A stretch of DNA of 64,000 nucleotides, from assembly GCA_963744105.1 (NCBI GenBank), contig CAVUSJ010000004.1, positions 773,817-837,816 of the forward strand, given 5' to 3'. The notes under the pieces are model-generated. The model was given only the letters and a program-made list of their open reading frames with translations. It was not told the DNA's origin and ran no database searches. The translations under genes were made by a program, and so were the position numbers. How positions within the stretch are numbered: position 1 is the stretch's first letter; each line of letters begins with the position of its first letter. This stretch comes from DASUPK01 sp963744105 (GTDB taxonomy: Bacteria; Actinomycetota; Thermoleophilia; Solirubrobacterales; 70-9). Shown here piece by piece: positions 16,106 through 24,987 of this stretch.

Positions 16106-18318
16106 GCTTCGGTCACTACGTCGCCGGCTCGATCGAGCTGATCGCCGTCGCGGCCGCGATGGGCTTCGCCGCCGTCGGGCTGCGCGGGCGCCTGCTGCCG
16201 GGCTTCTCGGGCGCATCCGCCCGGCTCGCCGAGGTGGTCCTCGGGCTTTCGCTGCTCGTCGTCACGCTCGAGCTGGTCGGGGTGGTCGGCCTCTACCGGC
16301 CCGGCTGGGTGCTGCTCGCCTCGCTGCTCGTCGGCCTGGGGATCGGTTTCGCGCTGCGCCCGGCGCGGCAGGGTCCGCCGCTGCCCTCGCCCGCGATCCT
16401 CCCGTACGCGCTTGGCCTCGCCGTCGCGGCCGCCGTGCTGGTGATCGCCCACTGGGCGATGCCCACCCAGACCGGCCTCGACATCGGCATGTACCTGCCG
16501 AACACGACCTGGCAGAACGCGCCGTTCGCCGCCCGCTTCGTCCAGGACCACCAGGTCGGGGCCCTGCACTTCACCGAGGTCCTCAACCTGACCGTCTGGT
16601 TCTATCCGCAGAACTCGGAGCTCCTCCACTCGGCCGGGATCCTCTTCCTCGGCAACGACTTCCTCTCGCCGCTGCTCAACATCGGCTGGGCTTCGCTCTG
16701 CCTGCTCGCAGCGTGGGCGTTCGCCCGGGTCTATGGCGGAGGGCCGATCGCCGTCCTGGCGATGGCGCTCGTGCTCGACGCGAACATGCTGCTGCTCTAC
16801 CAGCCGGGGGACGCCAAGAACGACACGATGGGGCTGTTCTTCTTCCTCGCGTCGGCGGCGATCCTGGTCAACGCCGATGCGCAGAGGCGCGCGGCCGCCG
16901 GTTCGGCGCGAACGCTCCATTCCGGGGGGCCAGGGCTCGAGGCTCGGCTGAACGATGGCGCCCTGATCGTCGCCGGGCTCGCCGCCGGACTGGCGCTCGG
17001 GACCAAGCTCAACCTGCTGGCGCCCTTCGGCCTGCTCACCCTCGGCGTGATCGCGGTCAGCGCCGGCTACCGGTGGCGCGCCACCTGGATCTGGGTCGTC
17101 AGCTCCCTCGTCACCGGCGGCTTCTGGTTCGCGCGCAACCTGGTCAACGCTGGGAATCCGCTGCCCTGGATCAATGCGGGTCCGCTGACCGGGCCGGACC
17201 AGGCCGACATCAACATCCGCCACCCGGCGAACGTCGCCCACTACCTGGTGCCGCCGGACGGGGGCGTGATCCGTCACCACCTGATCCCGGGCCTCCACGA
17301 CAGCTTCGGCGACCTGTGGCCACTCGTGCTGGTTGTCGTGATCGGCGGCTTCCTGCTCGCCATGTTCCGCGGCCGCACGCCGATGATCCGGATGCTCGGG
17401 ATCGTCGCCCTGCTCAGCGGCATCGCATACCTGTTCACGCCGCTGACCGCGGCCGGCCCCGAGGGCGACCCGACCGCCTTCACCACGAATCTGCGCTACG
17501 CGTCGCCGGCGATCGCTCTGGGGGCGATGCTGCTCGGGGTCGACGCGGGCCTGCTCAAGCCGCGTGTGCAGCCCTGGCTGCTCGGCGCGCTGGTCATCCT
17601 CCTGCTCGTCCAGGCGGTCCCGATCTGGGATCTCCATGGCCATCTCTGGACGCGCCACTTCCTGCTCGGCGCGATCGGGCTCGCGTTCTTCCTGATCGTC
17701 GTGCCGGTCGGCCTGGCGCTGCTCGGGCGGCGGGGCTGGGATCCCTGGACCCTCGGCGCGGGGATAGCCGTCGCGCTGGCCCTGGTGATCGCGATCGGCT
17801 GGCCCAACAGCAGGGACTACGTCAGGAACCGCTACCAGGCCTCCACGGCGCCGCACGACTTCCCCGTCGGCATGAAGTCGGCGCTCGCCTGGTTCAACAG
17901 CGCCAATCCGCACGACTCCCGGATCGCGGTGGTCGGCGGGCGTCCGGGGTTCAAGCAGTACGTCTTCTACGGCGACGATCTCTCCAACCACGTGCAGTAC
18001 GTGGCGAAGCACGGCCCGCACGGCGCCTATCTGCCGATCGCGAGCGAGGCGTCACAGCACCTGCAGCGGGGGCCGGCCTTCATCGCCCAGTGTCGCGAGT
18101 GGGTGCAGGCTCTCAACGACGGCGACTACCAGTACGCCGTGATCGGTCCCGACCAGCGAACACAGTCGGTTGCGCCGGTCGAGGCGCTGTGGACGACGCA
18201 GGCTGGCGGCACCCGGGTCGAAACCAACGACGACGTCTCGGTCTTCAGGATCGATCGTCCGCTTGATCCGGGGGCCTGCGTCTCGCAGAAGCCAAAGCCG
18301 CCCGCATCCGCTACGTGA
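16102..18318 (+). CDS. GT-C-like polytopic membrane protein, paralog 2 of 4, altered outer-loop motif
   Basis: This 738-aa paralog begins MSFGHYVAGSIELIAVAAAM and follows the topology of paralog 1, with WFYPQNSELLHSAGI, LAAGLALGTKLNLL, ARNLVNAGNPLPW and the C-terminal KQYVFYGDDLSNHVQYV block. Where the other three have D[TS]xWYH in the first outer loop, this copy reads NTTWQN, losing both the acidic residue and the His. If that acid is the catalytic base, as in characterised GT-C enzymes, this copy may be inactive or a scaffold. The ATG overlaps the preceding stop by 4 bp, and the gene ends in a GTGA overlap with the next. Confidence 0.65.
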   Translation: MSFGHYVAGSIELIAVAAAMGFAAVGLRGRLLPGFSGASARLAEVVLGLSLLVVTLELVGVVGLYRPGWVLLASLLVGLGIGFALRPARQGPPLPSPAILPYALGLAVAAAVLVIAHWAMPTQTGLDIGMYLPNTTWQNAPFAARFVQDHQVGALHFTEVLNLTVWFYPQNSELLHSAGILFLGNDFLSPLLNIGWASLCLLAAWAFARVYGGGPIAVLAMALVLDANMLLLYQPGDAKNDTMGLFFFLASAAILVNADAQRRAAAGSARTLHSGGPGLEARLNDGALIVAGLAAGLALGTKLNLLAPFGLLTLGVIAVSAGYRWRATWIWVVSSLVTGGFWFARNLVNAGNPLPWINAGPLTGPDQADINIRHPANVAHYLVPPDGGVIRHHLIPGLHDSFGDLWPLVLVVVIGGFLLAMFRGRTPMIRMLGIVALLSGIAYLFTPLTAAGPEGDPTAFTTNLRYASPAIALGAMLLGVDAGLLKPRVQPWLLGALVILLLVQAVPIWDLHGHLWTRHFLLGAIGLAFFLIVVPVGLALLGRRGWDPWTLGAGIAVALALVIAIGWPNSRDYVRNRYQASTAPHDFPVGMKSALAWFNSANPHDSRIAVVGGRPGFKQYVFYGDDLSNHVQYVAKHGPHGAYLPIASEASQHLQRGPAFIAQCREWVQALNDGDYQYAVIGPDQRTQSVAPVEALWTTQAGGTRVETNDDVSVFRIDRPLDPGACVSQKPKPPASAT

Positions 18319-20495
18319 GCTTCGGCGACTATTTCTTCGGGGTCATCGGCCTCGCGGCGGTCGCGATCCCTATGGCTCTCGCGGCGGTGCGGTTGCGCGC
18401 TCGTCTACTGCCCGGCTGGGGAGGGGCACCGGCCCGGCTCGCCGAGACGGTCCTCGGCGTCGCCCTGTTCACCGTCCTGCTCCAGCTGCTCGGCGCCTTC
18501 GGAATCCTCATCCCGGCCGTCCTGATCGTCGCGGCGCTCGCGGTCGGCCTCGGCCTTTGGTTCGGCCCATGGCTTCGAACGACCGGTGACGGAGAGACGC
18601 CACCCGTCCCGGAGATTCCGCGCCTCCAGACGGCTCTGGCCCTCCTCGCGGCCGCCTTCGTCGCCGCCCACTGGGCGACGGGCCTTCAGGACGTCTGGGC
18701 GCGCGGAATGCCCACCTTCGACACGCTCTGGTACCACGGCCCCTTCGCGGCGCGGATCGCCGATACCGGCTCGGTCTGGGGGATGCACTTCATCGATCCC
18801 CGCTACCTGAACTGGTTCTACCCGGAGAACTCCGAGCTCCTGCACGCCGCGGGCATCGTGCTCTTCAACCGGGACATCGCCAGCCCACTGGTGAACTTCG
18901 GCTGGCTCGGCGTCACCCTGCTGGCCGCGTGGTGCATCGGCCGGCCCTACGGCGTTGCGCCGCTCAGCCTGGTCGCAGTCTGCATCGCGATGGACACCGG
19001 CCCGATGGTGCCCCGGGAGGCCGGAACGGCCGCCACCGACACCGCTCCCGTGGCGCTCCTGCTCGCCGCCATGGCGATCCTGATCAATGCCTGGGCGCTG
19101 CGCTCCCGGAGCGAGGATCGGACCCTGCCGCGCGCCGCGCCGCTCCCGGCGCTGCTGATCGCGGGGTTGGCCATGGGCCTCGCCCTCGGCTCGAAGCTGA
19201 CCATCGCCGGGGTCACCGCCGCGATGGCGGTCGGCGTGATCCTGATCGCCCCGCCCGGACTCCGCCGCCGCGCATTCGGGGCCTTCGTCGGCGGTGTCGC
19301 GATCACTGCGGGATTCTGGTTCCTCCGCAACCTGATCCACGCCGGCAACCCGCTGCCCTGGATCCGGCACATCGGCCCGATCGACCTGCCCGGGCCGAAC
19401 CGCGGGCTGGAGGGCCGGCACGACTTCACCGTCGCCCACTACATCTTCAGTGACCCGAGCACCTCGCTCTGGCACGCCTATTTCCTGAACCCGATCGAGA
19501 ACCTGCTCGGCCCGCTCTGGTTCCTGGTCCTCGGCGGCGCATCGGCCGGTGCCATCGTCGCCATCTGGCGGCCCCGCTCGCTCGCGGTTCGCCTCGCGGG
19601 CGCCATGACGATCGTGGCGGCGATCGCCTACGCCTTCACGCCCCTGACGGCCGCCGGACCGGCCGGTCATCCGCTCGCGTTCGGCATCAACCTCCGCTAC
19701 CTGATCCCCGGCTTCGCGCTCGGCCTCGCCCTGCTGCCGCTCGAGCCGCGGATCACGCCGGCTCGCTGGCGCGTGCCGCTCCTCGCCGGAGGCCTCGTCG
19801 CCCTCTTCCTGACCTCCCACTACTCCGACGCGAACGTCGCCTGGACGGGTGACTTCGCCTCGATCCCGTGGGCGGTCGTGATCGGCGTGGTGCTGATCGG
19901 CGCGCCGGTCGGTCTCGCCCTGCTGGCGAAGCGCCGCGCCCTGCTCGCGATCGGCGCCGGGGCGGTTCTGGTGCTCGCCGTCGCGGCGGTCGGCTGGGCC
20001 AAGCAGGACAGCTACTTCGACCACCGCTACGCCCGCGCCGCCGACTTCCGCTTCGAGCTCGACAAGGCCGTCCTCTGGGCGAAGCCGACGTCGGACCTGC
20101 GGATCGGTGTCGCGGGGACCAGCGGCGCCTACAACCAGTACGGCTTCTACGGCGACGACCTCGACAACTACGTCCAGTACGTCGGCCGACACCTCCCCGA
20201 GGCGGACTTCCGCTCGATCGAGAGCTGCCCGGCATTCCGCAGGGCCGTCAACGACGGGAACTTCGACTACCTGATCACCACGCCTGAGCTCGACCTCAAC
20301 GATCCGTCGAGGGCCAGCCCCTCACCCGAGCGGGGCTGGGTGTCGGGCGATCCCGCGGTCACCGAGATCATCCACTCCGGCCGCGTCTCGGTCTTCCGGA
20401 TCAACGGACAGCTCGACCCGGCCGGCTGCCACGTGCAGGCGAACCGGCGCGGCGCGGCGAGCCAACCGGGAGGATCAGCCACGAGCAAGAAGTGA
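18315..20495 (+). CDS. GT-C-like polytopic membrane glycosyltransferase, paralog 3 of 4
   Basis: This 726-aa paralog starts at GTG 18315, overlapping the previous TGA (GTGA). It keeps the acidic outer-loop motif (FDTLWYHGPFAARI), NWFYPENSELLHAAGI, LAMGLALGSKLTIAG, RNLIHAGNPLPW, PLTAAGPAGHP and the C-terminal YNQYGFYGDDLDNYVQYVG block. The conserved C-terminal outer domain with NDGNFDYLITTP suggests a shared acceptor-recognition module. No peptidase, flippase or polysaccharide polymerase gene is nearby to fix the pathway. Confidence 0.65.
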   Translation: MSFGDYFFGVIGLAAVAIPMALAAVRLRARLLPGWGGAPARLAETVLGVALFTVLLQLLGAFGILIPAVLIVAALAVGLGLWFGPWLRTTGDGETPPVPEIPRLQTALALLAAAFVAAHWATGLQDVWARGMPTFDTLWYHGPFAARIADTGSVWGMHFIDPRYLNWFYPENSELLHAAGIVLFNRDIASPLVNFGWLGVTLLAAWCIGRPYGVAPLSLVAVCIAMDTGPMVPREAGTAATDTAPVALLLAAMAILINAWALRSRSEDRTLPRAAPLPALLIAGLAMGLALGSKLTIAGVTAAMAVGVILIAPPGLRRRAFGAFVGGVAITAGFWFLRNLIHAGNPLPWIRHIGPIDLPGPNRGLEGRHDFTVAHYIFSDPSTSLWHAYFLNPIENLLGPLWFLVLGGASAGAIVAIWRPRSLAVRLAGAMTIVAAIAYAFTPLTAAGPAGHPLAFGINLRYLIPGFALGLALLPLEPRITPARWRVPLLAGGLVALFLTSHYSDANVAWTGDFASIPWAVVIGVVLIGAPVGLALLAKRRALLAIGAGAVLVLAVAAVGWAKQDSYFDHRYARAADFRFELDKAVLWAKPTSDLRIGVAGTSGAYNQYGFYGDDLDNYVQYVGRHLPEADFRSIESCPAFRRAVNDGNFDYLITTPELDLNDPSRASPSPERGWVSGDPAVTEIIHSGRVSVFRINGQLDPAGCHVQANRRGAASQPGGSATSKK

Positions 20496-22717
20496 GCAGC
20501 GTGGGCGACTACATCCTCGGCGTGATCGGCCTGGTGGCCGTCGTCCTCTCGATGGCGATCGCCGGGAGGACGGCACGCCGCGCCGCGCTCCCGGCCTGGA
20601 CGGGCACGCCGGCGCTGCTGGCCGACGCCGTGCTGGCGATCGGCATCCTCGTGCTCGTCGCCGAGGTGCTCGGGATCTTCGGGATCCTCGACGGTGTCCT
20701 GCTCGTGGTCGCCGCCCTGATCGTCGGCGGCGGCGCGCTTCGCCTCGAGCCGATGCTGATCCGCGCGGGCGCGCGGGTGGCGCAGTGGGGCAAGGGCAAG
20801 GAGACCGACCTGCGCTCGGCGCCGCCGATCGGCCGTGTCGAGATGGGTGCCGGGATCGTCCTCGCGCTGATCGCCGCCGCCCAGTGGGCGGGACCGACTC
20901 TGCTGGCGCTCGACCGGGGGATCTACGGCGGAGATTCCCTCTGGTACCACCTCCCGCTCGCGGCGCACATCGCGGGTACCGGCTCGGTCACCGGGCTGCT
21001 CTACACGGACCCGCTCTACCTGAACTGGTTCTACCCGCAGGTCTCGGAGCTGCTCCACGCCGGCGGCATCCTGCTGTTCGGCAACGACTTCCTCTCGCCG
21101 CTGATCAACATGGCCTGGCTCGGCCTGGCCCTGTTCGCCGGGTATTGCATCGGACGCCCGTACGGGACCGGCCCCGTCGGCCTCGCGGCGGTCGCCTCGG
21201 TGATGGCGGCGAACCTGCTCTTCTCGCGCCAGCCCGGCAACGCCAACAACGACGTCGTCGCGATCGCCCTCTTCCTCTCCTCCGTCGCCGTGCTGCTCAA
21301 CGTTCGCTGGCCGGCGCGTCCAGGCTCCGGAGAGGGCCCCTCATCCGGACCTCCCTCCGGAGCCCTGCTGGTCGCGGGCCTGGCGGCCGGCCTGGCCCTG
21401 GGCACGAAGCTCACCGTCGTCCCGCCGGTTCTCGCCCTGACCGTCGGCGTGATCTGGATCAGCGGCGCCGGCTACCGGCTCCGCGCCTCGGCGGAGTGGA
21501 TCGGCGCGCTCATCGTGGGCGGCGGCTACTGGTACTGGCGCAACCTGGTCGTCTCCGGCAACCCGTTCCCGTGGCAGGACATCGGCCCGATCCATCACGC
21601 CGAGGCGCTGCAGGGCCGTCATCCGTATTCGATCGCGCACTACGCGACCGACACGAGCGTCTGGGGTCGCTACTTCACCCCGGCCCTCCACGAGCGCCTT
21701 GGCGAGCTCTGGCCCGCCTACCTGGCGCTCGCGGTGGTCGCCGTGCTGCTCGTTCTCTGGCGCGGGGGGCGCATGGAGCGGATGCTCGGCATCGTCGCGC
21801 TGCTGGCCGCCATCGCGTACCTGCTGACGCCGCTCGGTGCCTCGGGCCCTGAGGGCATGCCGATCGGGTTCCGGCTCAACATCCGCTACCTGGCGCCGGG
21901 GCTGGTGCTCGCCCTGACGCTGCTGGCGATCCCGCCGCCCTTCGCCGGCGAGCAGCGCGTCTGGCGCCTCGGGACAAGGGCGCAGGTGTGGCGCTGCGGG
22001 GCGCTCGTCCTCTTCGCCGTGCTCATCGTGGTCAGCTCCGGCGCGATCGGTGCGATCGACACCGGGCGCATCCCGGGCACGCTGGCGTTGGCATTGGCCG
22101 TCGTCGCTCTGCCTCTCCTGCTCGTCTTCCTCTCGCGCCGCGGCCTCTCCCCGGTGCCGCTCGCCGGCATCGGCCTGGCGGCGTTGCTCCTTCTCGCGGT
22201 CTTCGGCCGCATGGCGCAGACCCACTACCTGGACGAGCGGTACTCCTCGACGGCGCCCGACTACCCGAAGACCGAGCAGCCGGCGATCGAGCTGAACCAG
22301 GGCCTCGGCGCCGCGTACGACTGGGCCCGCGGCACCCGTGACCAGCGAGTTGCCCTCTCCGGGACGATGGGCGCGATGTTCCAGTACCCGCTCTGGGGTG
22401 GCGATTCGAGTAACTCCGTCACCTACATCGGCCAGCACGGGCCGCGCGGATCCTTCGACGAGATCACGCAGTGCCCAGAGTGGATCGCGGCCCTGAACGA
22501 CGGCGACTACGACTACGTCGTCACCACCCCGACCTTCCACCAGGACGATCCCGCCGCCGACACGGCGCCGGCCCAGCGCGCCTGGATCTCCCGCGCCCAG
22601 AACATCCAGCACGTCGCGGGCGCGGGCTTGGTCGACGTCTGGAGGATCACCGGCCCGCTCGCCCCGGAGGCCTGTGTGGCCACCCCGGGCAAGAAGCTTC
22701 CGCCTGCTACCAAGTAG
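20492..22717 (+). CDS. GT-C-like polytopic membrane glycosyltransferase, paralog 4 of 4
   Basis: This 741-aa paralog starts at GTG 20492 in a GTGA overlap with paralog 3. The outer loop has GGDSLWYHLPLAAHI, followed by NWFYPQVSELLHAGGI, LAAGLALGTKLTVVP, RNLVVSGNPFPW and PLGASGPEGMP. The C-terminal domain is the most divergent (GAMFQYPLWGGDSSNSVTYI) but retains NDGDYDYVVTTP and GPLAPEAC. It closes the four-gene array; a 112-aa gene follows 2 nt later and is probably in the same transcript. Confidence 0.65.
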   Translation: MSSVGDYILGVIGLVAVVLSMAIAGRTARRAALPAWTGTPALLADAVLAIGILVLVAEVLGIFGILDGVLLVVAALIVGGGALRLEPMLIRAGARVAQWGKGKETDLRSAPPIGRVEMGAGIVLALIAAAQWAGPTLLALDRGIYGGDSLWYHLPLAAHIAGTGSVTGLLYTDPLYLNWFYPQVSELLHAGGILLFGNDFLSPLINMAWLGLALFAGYCIGRPYGTGPVGLAAVASVMAANLLFSRQPGNANNDVVAIALFLSSVAVLLNVRWPARPGSGEGPSSGPPSGALLVAGLAAGLALGTKLTVVPPVLALTVGVIWISGAGYRLRASAEWIGALIVGGGYWYWRNLVVSGNPFPWQDIGPIHHAEALQGRHPYSIAHYATDTSVWGRYFTPALHERLGELWPAYLALAVVAVLLVLWRGGRMERMLGIVALLAAIAYLLTPLGASGPEGMPIGFRLNIRYLAPGLVLALTLLAIPPPFAGEQRVWRLGTRAQVWRCGALVLFAVLIVVSSGAIGAIDTGRIPGTLALALAVVALPLLLVFLSRRGLSPVPLAGIGLAALLLLAVFGRMAQTHYLDERYSSTAPDYPKTEQPAIELNQGLGAAYDWARGTRDQRVALSGTMGAMFQYPLWGGDSSNSVTYIGQHGPRGSFDEITQCPEWIAALNDGDYDYVVTTPTFHQDDPAADTAPAQRAWISRAQNIQHVAGAGLVDVWRITGPLAPEACVATPGKKLPPATK

Positions 22718-22719
22718 GA

Positions 22720-23058
22720 GTGCCCTATCCGCTCGACAACGCCCTCTTCCAGTGGGAGGAGGGCGCCAGGCGCCTGAGGGATCTCGACTCCGACCCGCGC
22801 GCCTCGCGCAACGCCCGCCGCTCCGTCGAAGCGATCCGAGACGAGCTCCGCCGCAGGATCGGCCCCACCTTCTCGGCCCAGGAGCTCGCGGATCTCTACG
22901 GCCATGGCACCGATTGGTGCCTGGAGGCGGCCCGCCAGGCCGCCCCGATGGCGGCGGTCGACCTGGATCCCCAGGCGATCGTCGACGGGGCGTTCTTCGG
23001 GTACCTGCGCGGCGCCTACGACTACTCGGGCGGCCGCGTCATCGCGGCGCAGGACTGA
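22720..23058 (+). CDS. Conserved-looking 112-aa protein of unknown function
   Basis: The gene begins with GTG two bases after the stop of GT-C paralog 4, so it is likely cotranscribed. The product is soluble and helical (NALFQWEEGARRLRDLDSDP, then FSAQELADLYGHGTDWCLEA), with no signal peptide or membrane segment. I do not recognise a named family. Its fixed place behind four membrane glycosyltransferase-like genes makes it a candidate cytosolic partner, but it could equally be an unrelated downstream passenger. Confidence 0.6.
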   Translation: MPYPLDNALFQWEEGARRLRDLDSDPRASRNARRSVEAIRDELRRRIGPTFSAQELADLYGHGTDWCLEAARQAAPMAAVDLDPQAIVDGAFFGYLRGAYDYSGGRVIAAQD

Positions 23059-23061
23059 GGG

Positions 23062-23592
23062 TCAGTCCTCGACGCGTTCGAGGACGATCCGCTCCGGCTC
23101 GATCGTCACCCTCAGCGCCTTGCGTCCCTGCCAGTGCTCGGCGTAGGTCGGGTCGTCCTTGATCGACGGATCCAGCCAGATTCCGTAGCCCTCTTCCTCG
23201 CCCTGGTCGAAGGTCGCCTCGAGCGGACGGCGCCGTCCGCGGCCGCGCCTCCCGCGACGTCTGCGCCGCCGCCGGCGTCCGCCGCCCTCACCGCCATCAT
23301 CGCCGTCGCCATCCTCGGAGTCCGCGTCGCCCTCGCCCTCGTCGGTCGAGCCCTCTTCCTCCTCGGGCTCCGGCTCGCCGAGCTCCGCCTCGATCTCCGC
23401 CTCGATCTCGTCGCGGAGGTCGATGTCGGTGGCCGGCTCCTCGCCCTCGGCCGTCAGGTCGTGGCGGCTCCGGAAGTCGCGGAGCTGTGACGCAGGCACG
23501 CCGAGCTGATGGGCGATCCAGGCATCGGTGCGCCCCTGGCGCACCCAGGCTCGGATCTGATTTAGCTGTGGTCGCAGGGACTTACGGGCCAC
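23062..23592 (-). CDS. HTH protein with acidic and poly-Arg low-complexity middle
   Basis: This 176-aa protein has three parts. An N-terminal helix-turn-helix-like segment (IRAWVRQGRTDAWIAHQLGV, about residues 12-31) comes first. A Glu/Asp/Gly-rich stretch (about 55-105) then switches abruptly to a poly-Arg/Gly block (about 106-125). A C-terminal module (about 128-176) has GYGIWLDPSIKDDP and the final RVTIEPERIVLERVED strand. The RG-rich block resembles nucleic-acid-binding tails. GTG 23592 is supported by TAGAGT ending 8 nt upstream. It is divergent from csrA. Function is unknown; RNA or nucleoid binding is a reasonable guess. Confidence 0.65.
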   Translation of the reverse strand: MARKSLRPQLNQIRAWVRQGRTDAWIAHQLGVPASQLRDFRSRHDLTAEGEEPATDIDLRDEIEAEIEAELGEPEPEEEEGSTDEGEGDADSEDGDGDDGGEGGGRRRRRRRRGRRGRGRRRPLEATFDQGEEEGYGIWLDPSIKDDPTYAEHWQGRKALRVTIEPERIVLERVED

Positions 23593-23600
23593 GGCGGCGG

Positions 23601-23606
23601 ACTCTA
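23601..23606 (-). promoter_or_regulatory. Leaderless -10 element for the HTH/poly-Arg gene
   Basis: On the minus strand TAGAGT ends 8 nt before GTG 23592 and fixes that start over the longer open frame. Confidence 0.4.
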
Positions 23607-23626
23607 GATGATTCGGCGTTTGTGCC

Positions 23627-23655
23627 TTGGCAGGCGGGGCGGAACCCTGTACGCT
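23627..23655 (+). promoter_or_regulatory. Predicted sigma-A-type promoter of csrA
   Basis: TTGGCA (23627-23632), a 17-nt spacer, and TACGCT (23650-23655) form a good -35/-10 pair. This leaves a leader of about 60 nt that carries AGGAGG just before ATG 23724. Confidence 0.45.
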
Positions 23656-23723
23656 ACCTATTTCTAGGTACCCGACAACGGCCGGTGCCTGGGGGGGTGG
23701 GCAACGATCGGTAGGAGGCAACG

Positions 23724-23975
23724 ATGCTGGTGCTGACACGGAAGCCGGGCCAGAGCATCATGATCGGCGATGGCGTCGAAGTGCAGGTTCTCTCGGTGGC
23801 CGGCGAGAAGGTGCGTCTGGGCATCACCGCCCCGCGAGACGTCTCGATCTTCAGGGACGAGGTCTACGACCGGATCGAGAGCGAGAGTGAGGGCGAGGGC
23901 AGCACCGCCGGGGATGAGGACCCGGGCACGAACGAGGCCGTCGCGAACGCGCTGCAGCGACTGTCGCAGCGGTAG
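23724..23975 (+). CDS. csrA: Carbon storage regulator CsrA
   Basis: CsrA is a dimeric RNA-binding protein that represses or stabilises mRNAs by binding GGA motifs. The core (MLVLTRKPGQSIMIGDGVEV ... VRLGITAPRDVSIFRDEVYD) is canonical, including the RNA-contact Arg/Leu near the N-terminus and the IxAPxxVxIxRxE strand. The product is 83 aa, longer than the usual 60-70 because of an acidic Ser/Glu/Gly-rich tail and a terminal helix. The start has a strong AGGAGG 5 nt upstream. No fliW, flagellar or other Csr-system gene lies in the window. Confidence 0.95.
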   Translation: MLVLTRKPGQSIMIGDGVEVQVLSVAGEKVRLGITAPRDVSIFRDEVYDRIESESEGEGSTAGDEDPGTNEAVANALQRLSQR

Positions 23976-24072
23976 ACGGCTTCGCCATCAGGTCGCAGCC
24001 ACAAGCGGCTGCCCCACATAAGTCGCTCCGGGCTGCGCCCTCCGCTCCAATAGCCAGCAGCCTGGTGGCTGC

Positions 24073-24321
24073 TTAGCCCATCAGCCAGGCCAGCGTCTCG
24101 AACATCGAGACGACCACGGTCACGACCGTGATCGTCAGGCAGACGAGAAGAACGCTGAACCGGACCTTGCCCCGGGACTCGTTGCGGGTGATGCGCCGGG
24201 CGCGCGAGCGGTTGACCGCGCGCTTGCGCAGCTGATCGCGCCGGCGTCGCTCGAGCGCCATCTCCTGCTCGAACGCCAGCTCGATCTGAGCCATGCTCTG
24301 TCGCATTCGCATCTGAGCCAT
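24073..24321 (-). CDS. Small C-tail-anchored membrane protein, unknown
   Basis: This 82-aa protein has a charged helical N-terminus (MAQIELAFEQEMALERRRRD), a basic stretch rich in Arg, and one C-terminal transmembrane helix (FSVLLVCLTITVVTVVVSMF). The topology is that of a tail-anchored or single-pass protein with a cytoplasmic coiled coil. ATG 24321 is chosen because the helix starts there; no clear ribosome-binding site precedes it. I recognise no family. It sits alone between csrA and the thermonuclease-like gene. Confidence 0.5.
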   Translation of the reverse strand: MAQMRMRQSMAQIELAFEQEMALERRRRDQLRKRAVNRSRARRITRNESRGKVRFSVLLVCLTITVVTVVVSMFETLAWLMG

Positions 24322-24418
24322 CGCAACTGCCCCCAGGGCGGCCGTGCAAGCTAGCAAAGGGATTTTGCATGAGCCAAACCGCCCAAACGCGGCAGCCGCC
24401 CCATCGGGTCACCTTCGA

Positions 24419-24952
24419 CTATAGAGGGCACCTCCCCCATAGGCCGCGGCCACGCACGCCGGCACGGCCCGCCAGGCGGGCGAAGAGGGGGGCGAAGGAG
24501 TCGTTGGGCGGGATGATCAGCGTTCGCGCCAGGCCGCGGCGGGCGAGCTCCGCGTTGACGAACAGCGGGTGACGGCCGGGGCGCGGCAGGTAGACGTAAG
24601 CGAGCAGGCGGCCGTAGACGTCGCGGCGCTCGGCGTCGAACCGGAGCGTGACGGTTCTTCCGTAGACGAGGCGATCGTTCACCTCGTGCGCCCTCGGGCC
24701 GCCGCACTGGACCGGCGTGCCGGGCTTGACGGTCTCGGGTGTGTCGATGCCGATGTAGCGGACGGTCTCCTCGTCGCCGTCCGCGAGCCGCACGTCGATC
24801 GTGTCGCCGTCGACGACGTGAGTGACGCGGGCGGTCAGCGGGCCGGAGGGCTCGGAGGAGTTGCTGCCGCTGCCGCAGCGCGACAGGGAGACGGCGACGA
24901 GAACTGCGGCAATGAAGAGGGGGGCGCTCAGGGCGCCGCGGCGATGCGCCAT
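24419..24952 (-). CDS. Thermonuclease (SNase-like) secreted or lipoprotein nuclease
   Basis: This 177-aa protein has a hydrophobic export signal ending in SLSRCGS, an imperfect lipobox, and a Ser-rich linker. The SNase fold follows (about 40-175): VVDGDTIDVRL, the catalytic RYIGIDTPE segment with the Arg and Glu of the family, and DVYGRLLAYVYL with the second catalytic Arg. It should cleave DNA or RNA outside the membrane in a calcium-dependent way. Members with a Cys after the signal are often lipid-anchored; the poor lipobox leaves that open. Confidence 0.85.
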   Translation of the reverse strand: MAHRRGALSAPLFIAAVLVAVSLSRCGSGSNSSEPSGPLTARVTHVVDGDTIDVRLADGDEETVRYIGIDTPETVKPGTPVQCGGPRAHEVNDRLVYGRTVTLRFDAERRDVYGRLLAYVYLPRPGRHPLFVNAELARRGLARTLIIPPNDSFAPLFARLAGRAGVRGRGLWGRCPL

Positions 24953-24987
24953 CCCTCGTTGAGGGCCGGGCCGGAAGAACTAGGCGG

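Noticed and set aside
13877..22717. Four-gene array as an assembly duplication artefact
   Set aside because: The four proteins differ throughout and in length, so they are diverged paralogs and not repeated copies of the same sequence.
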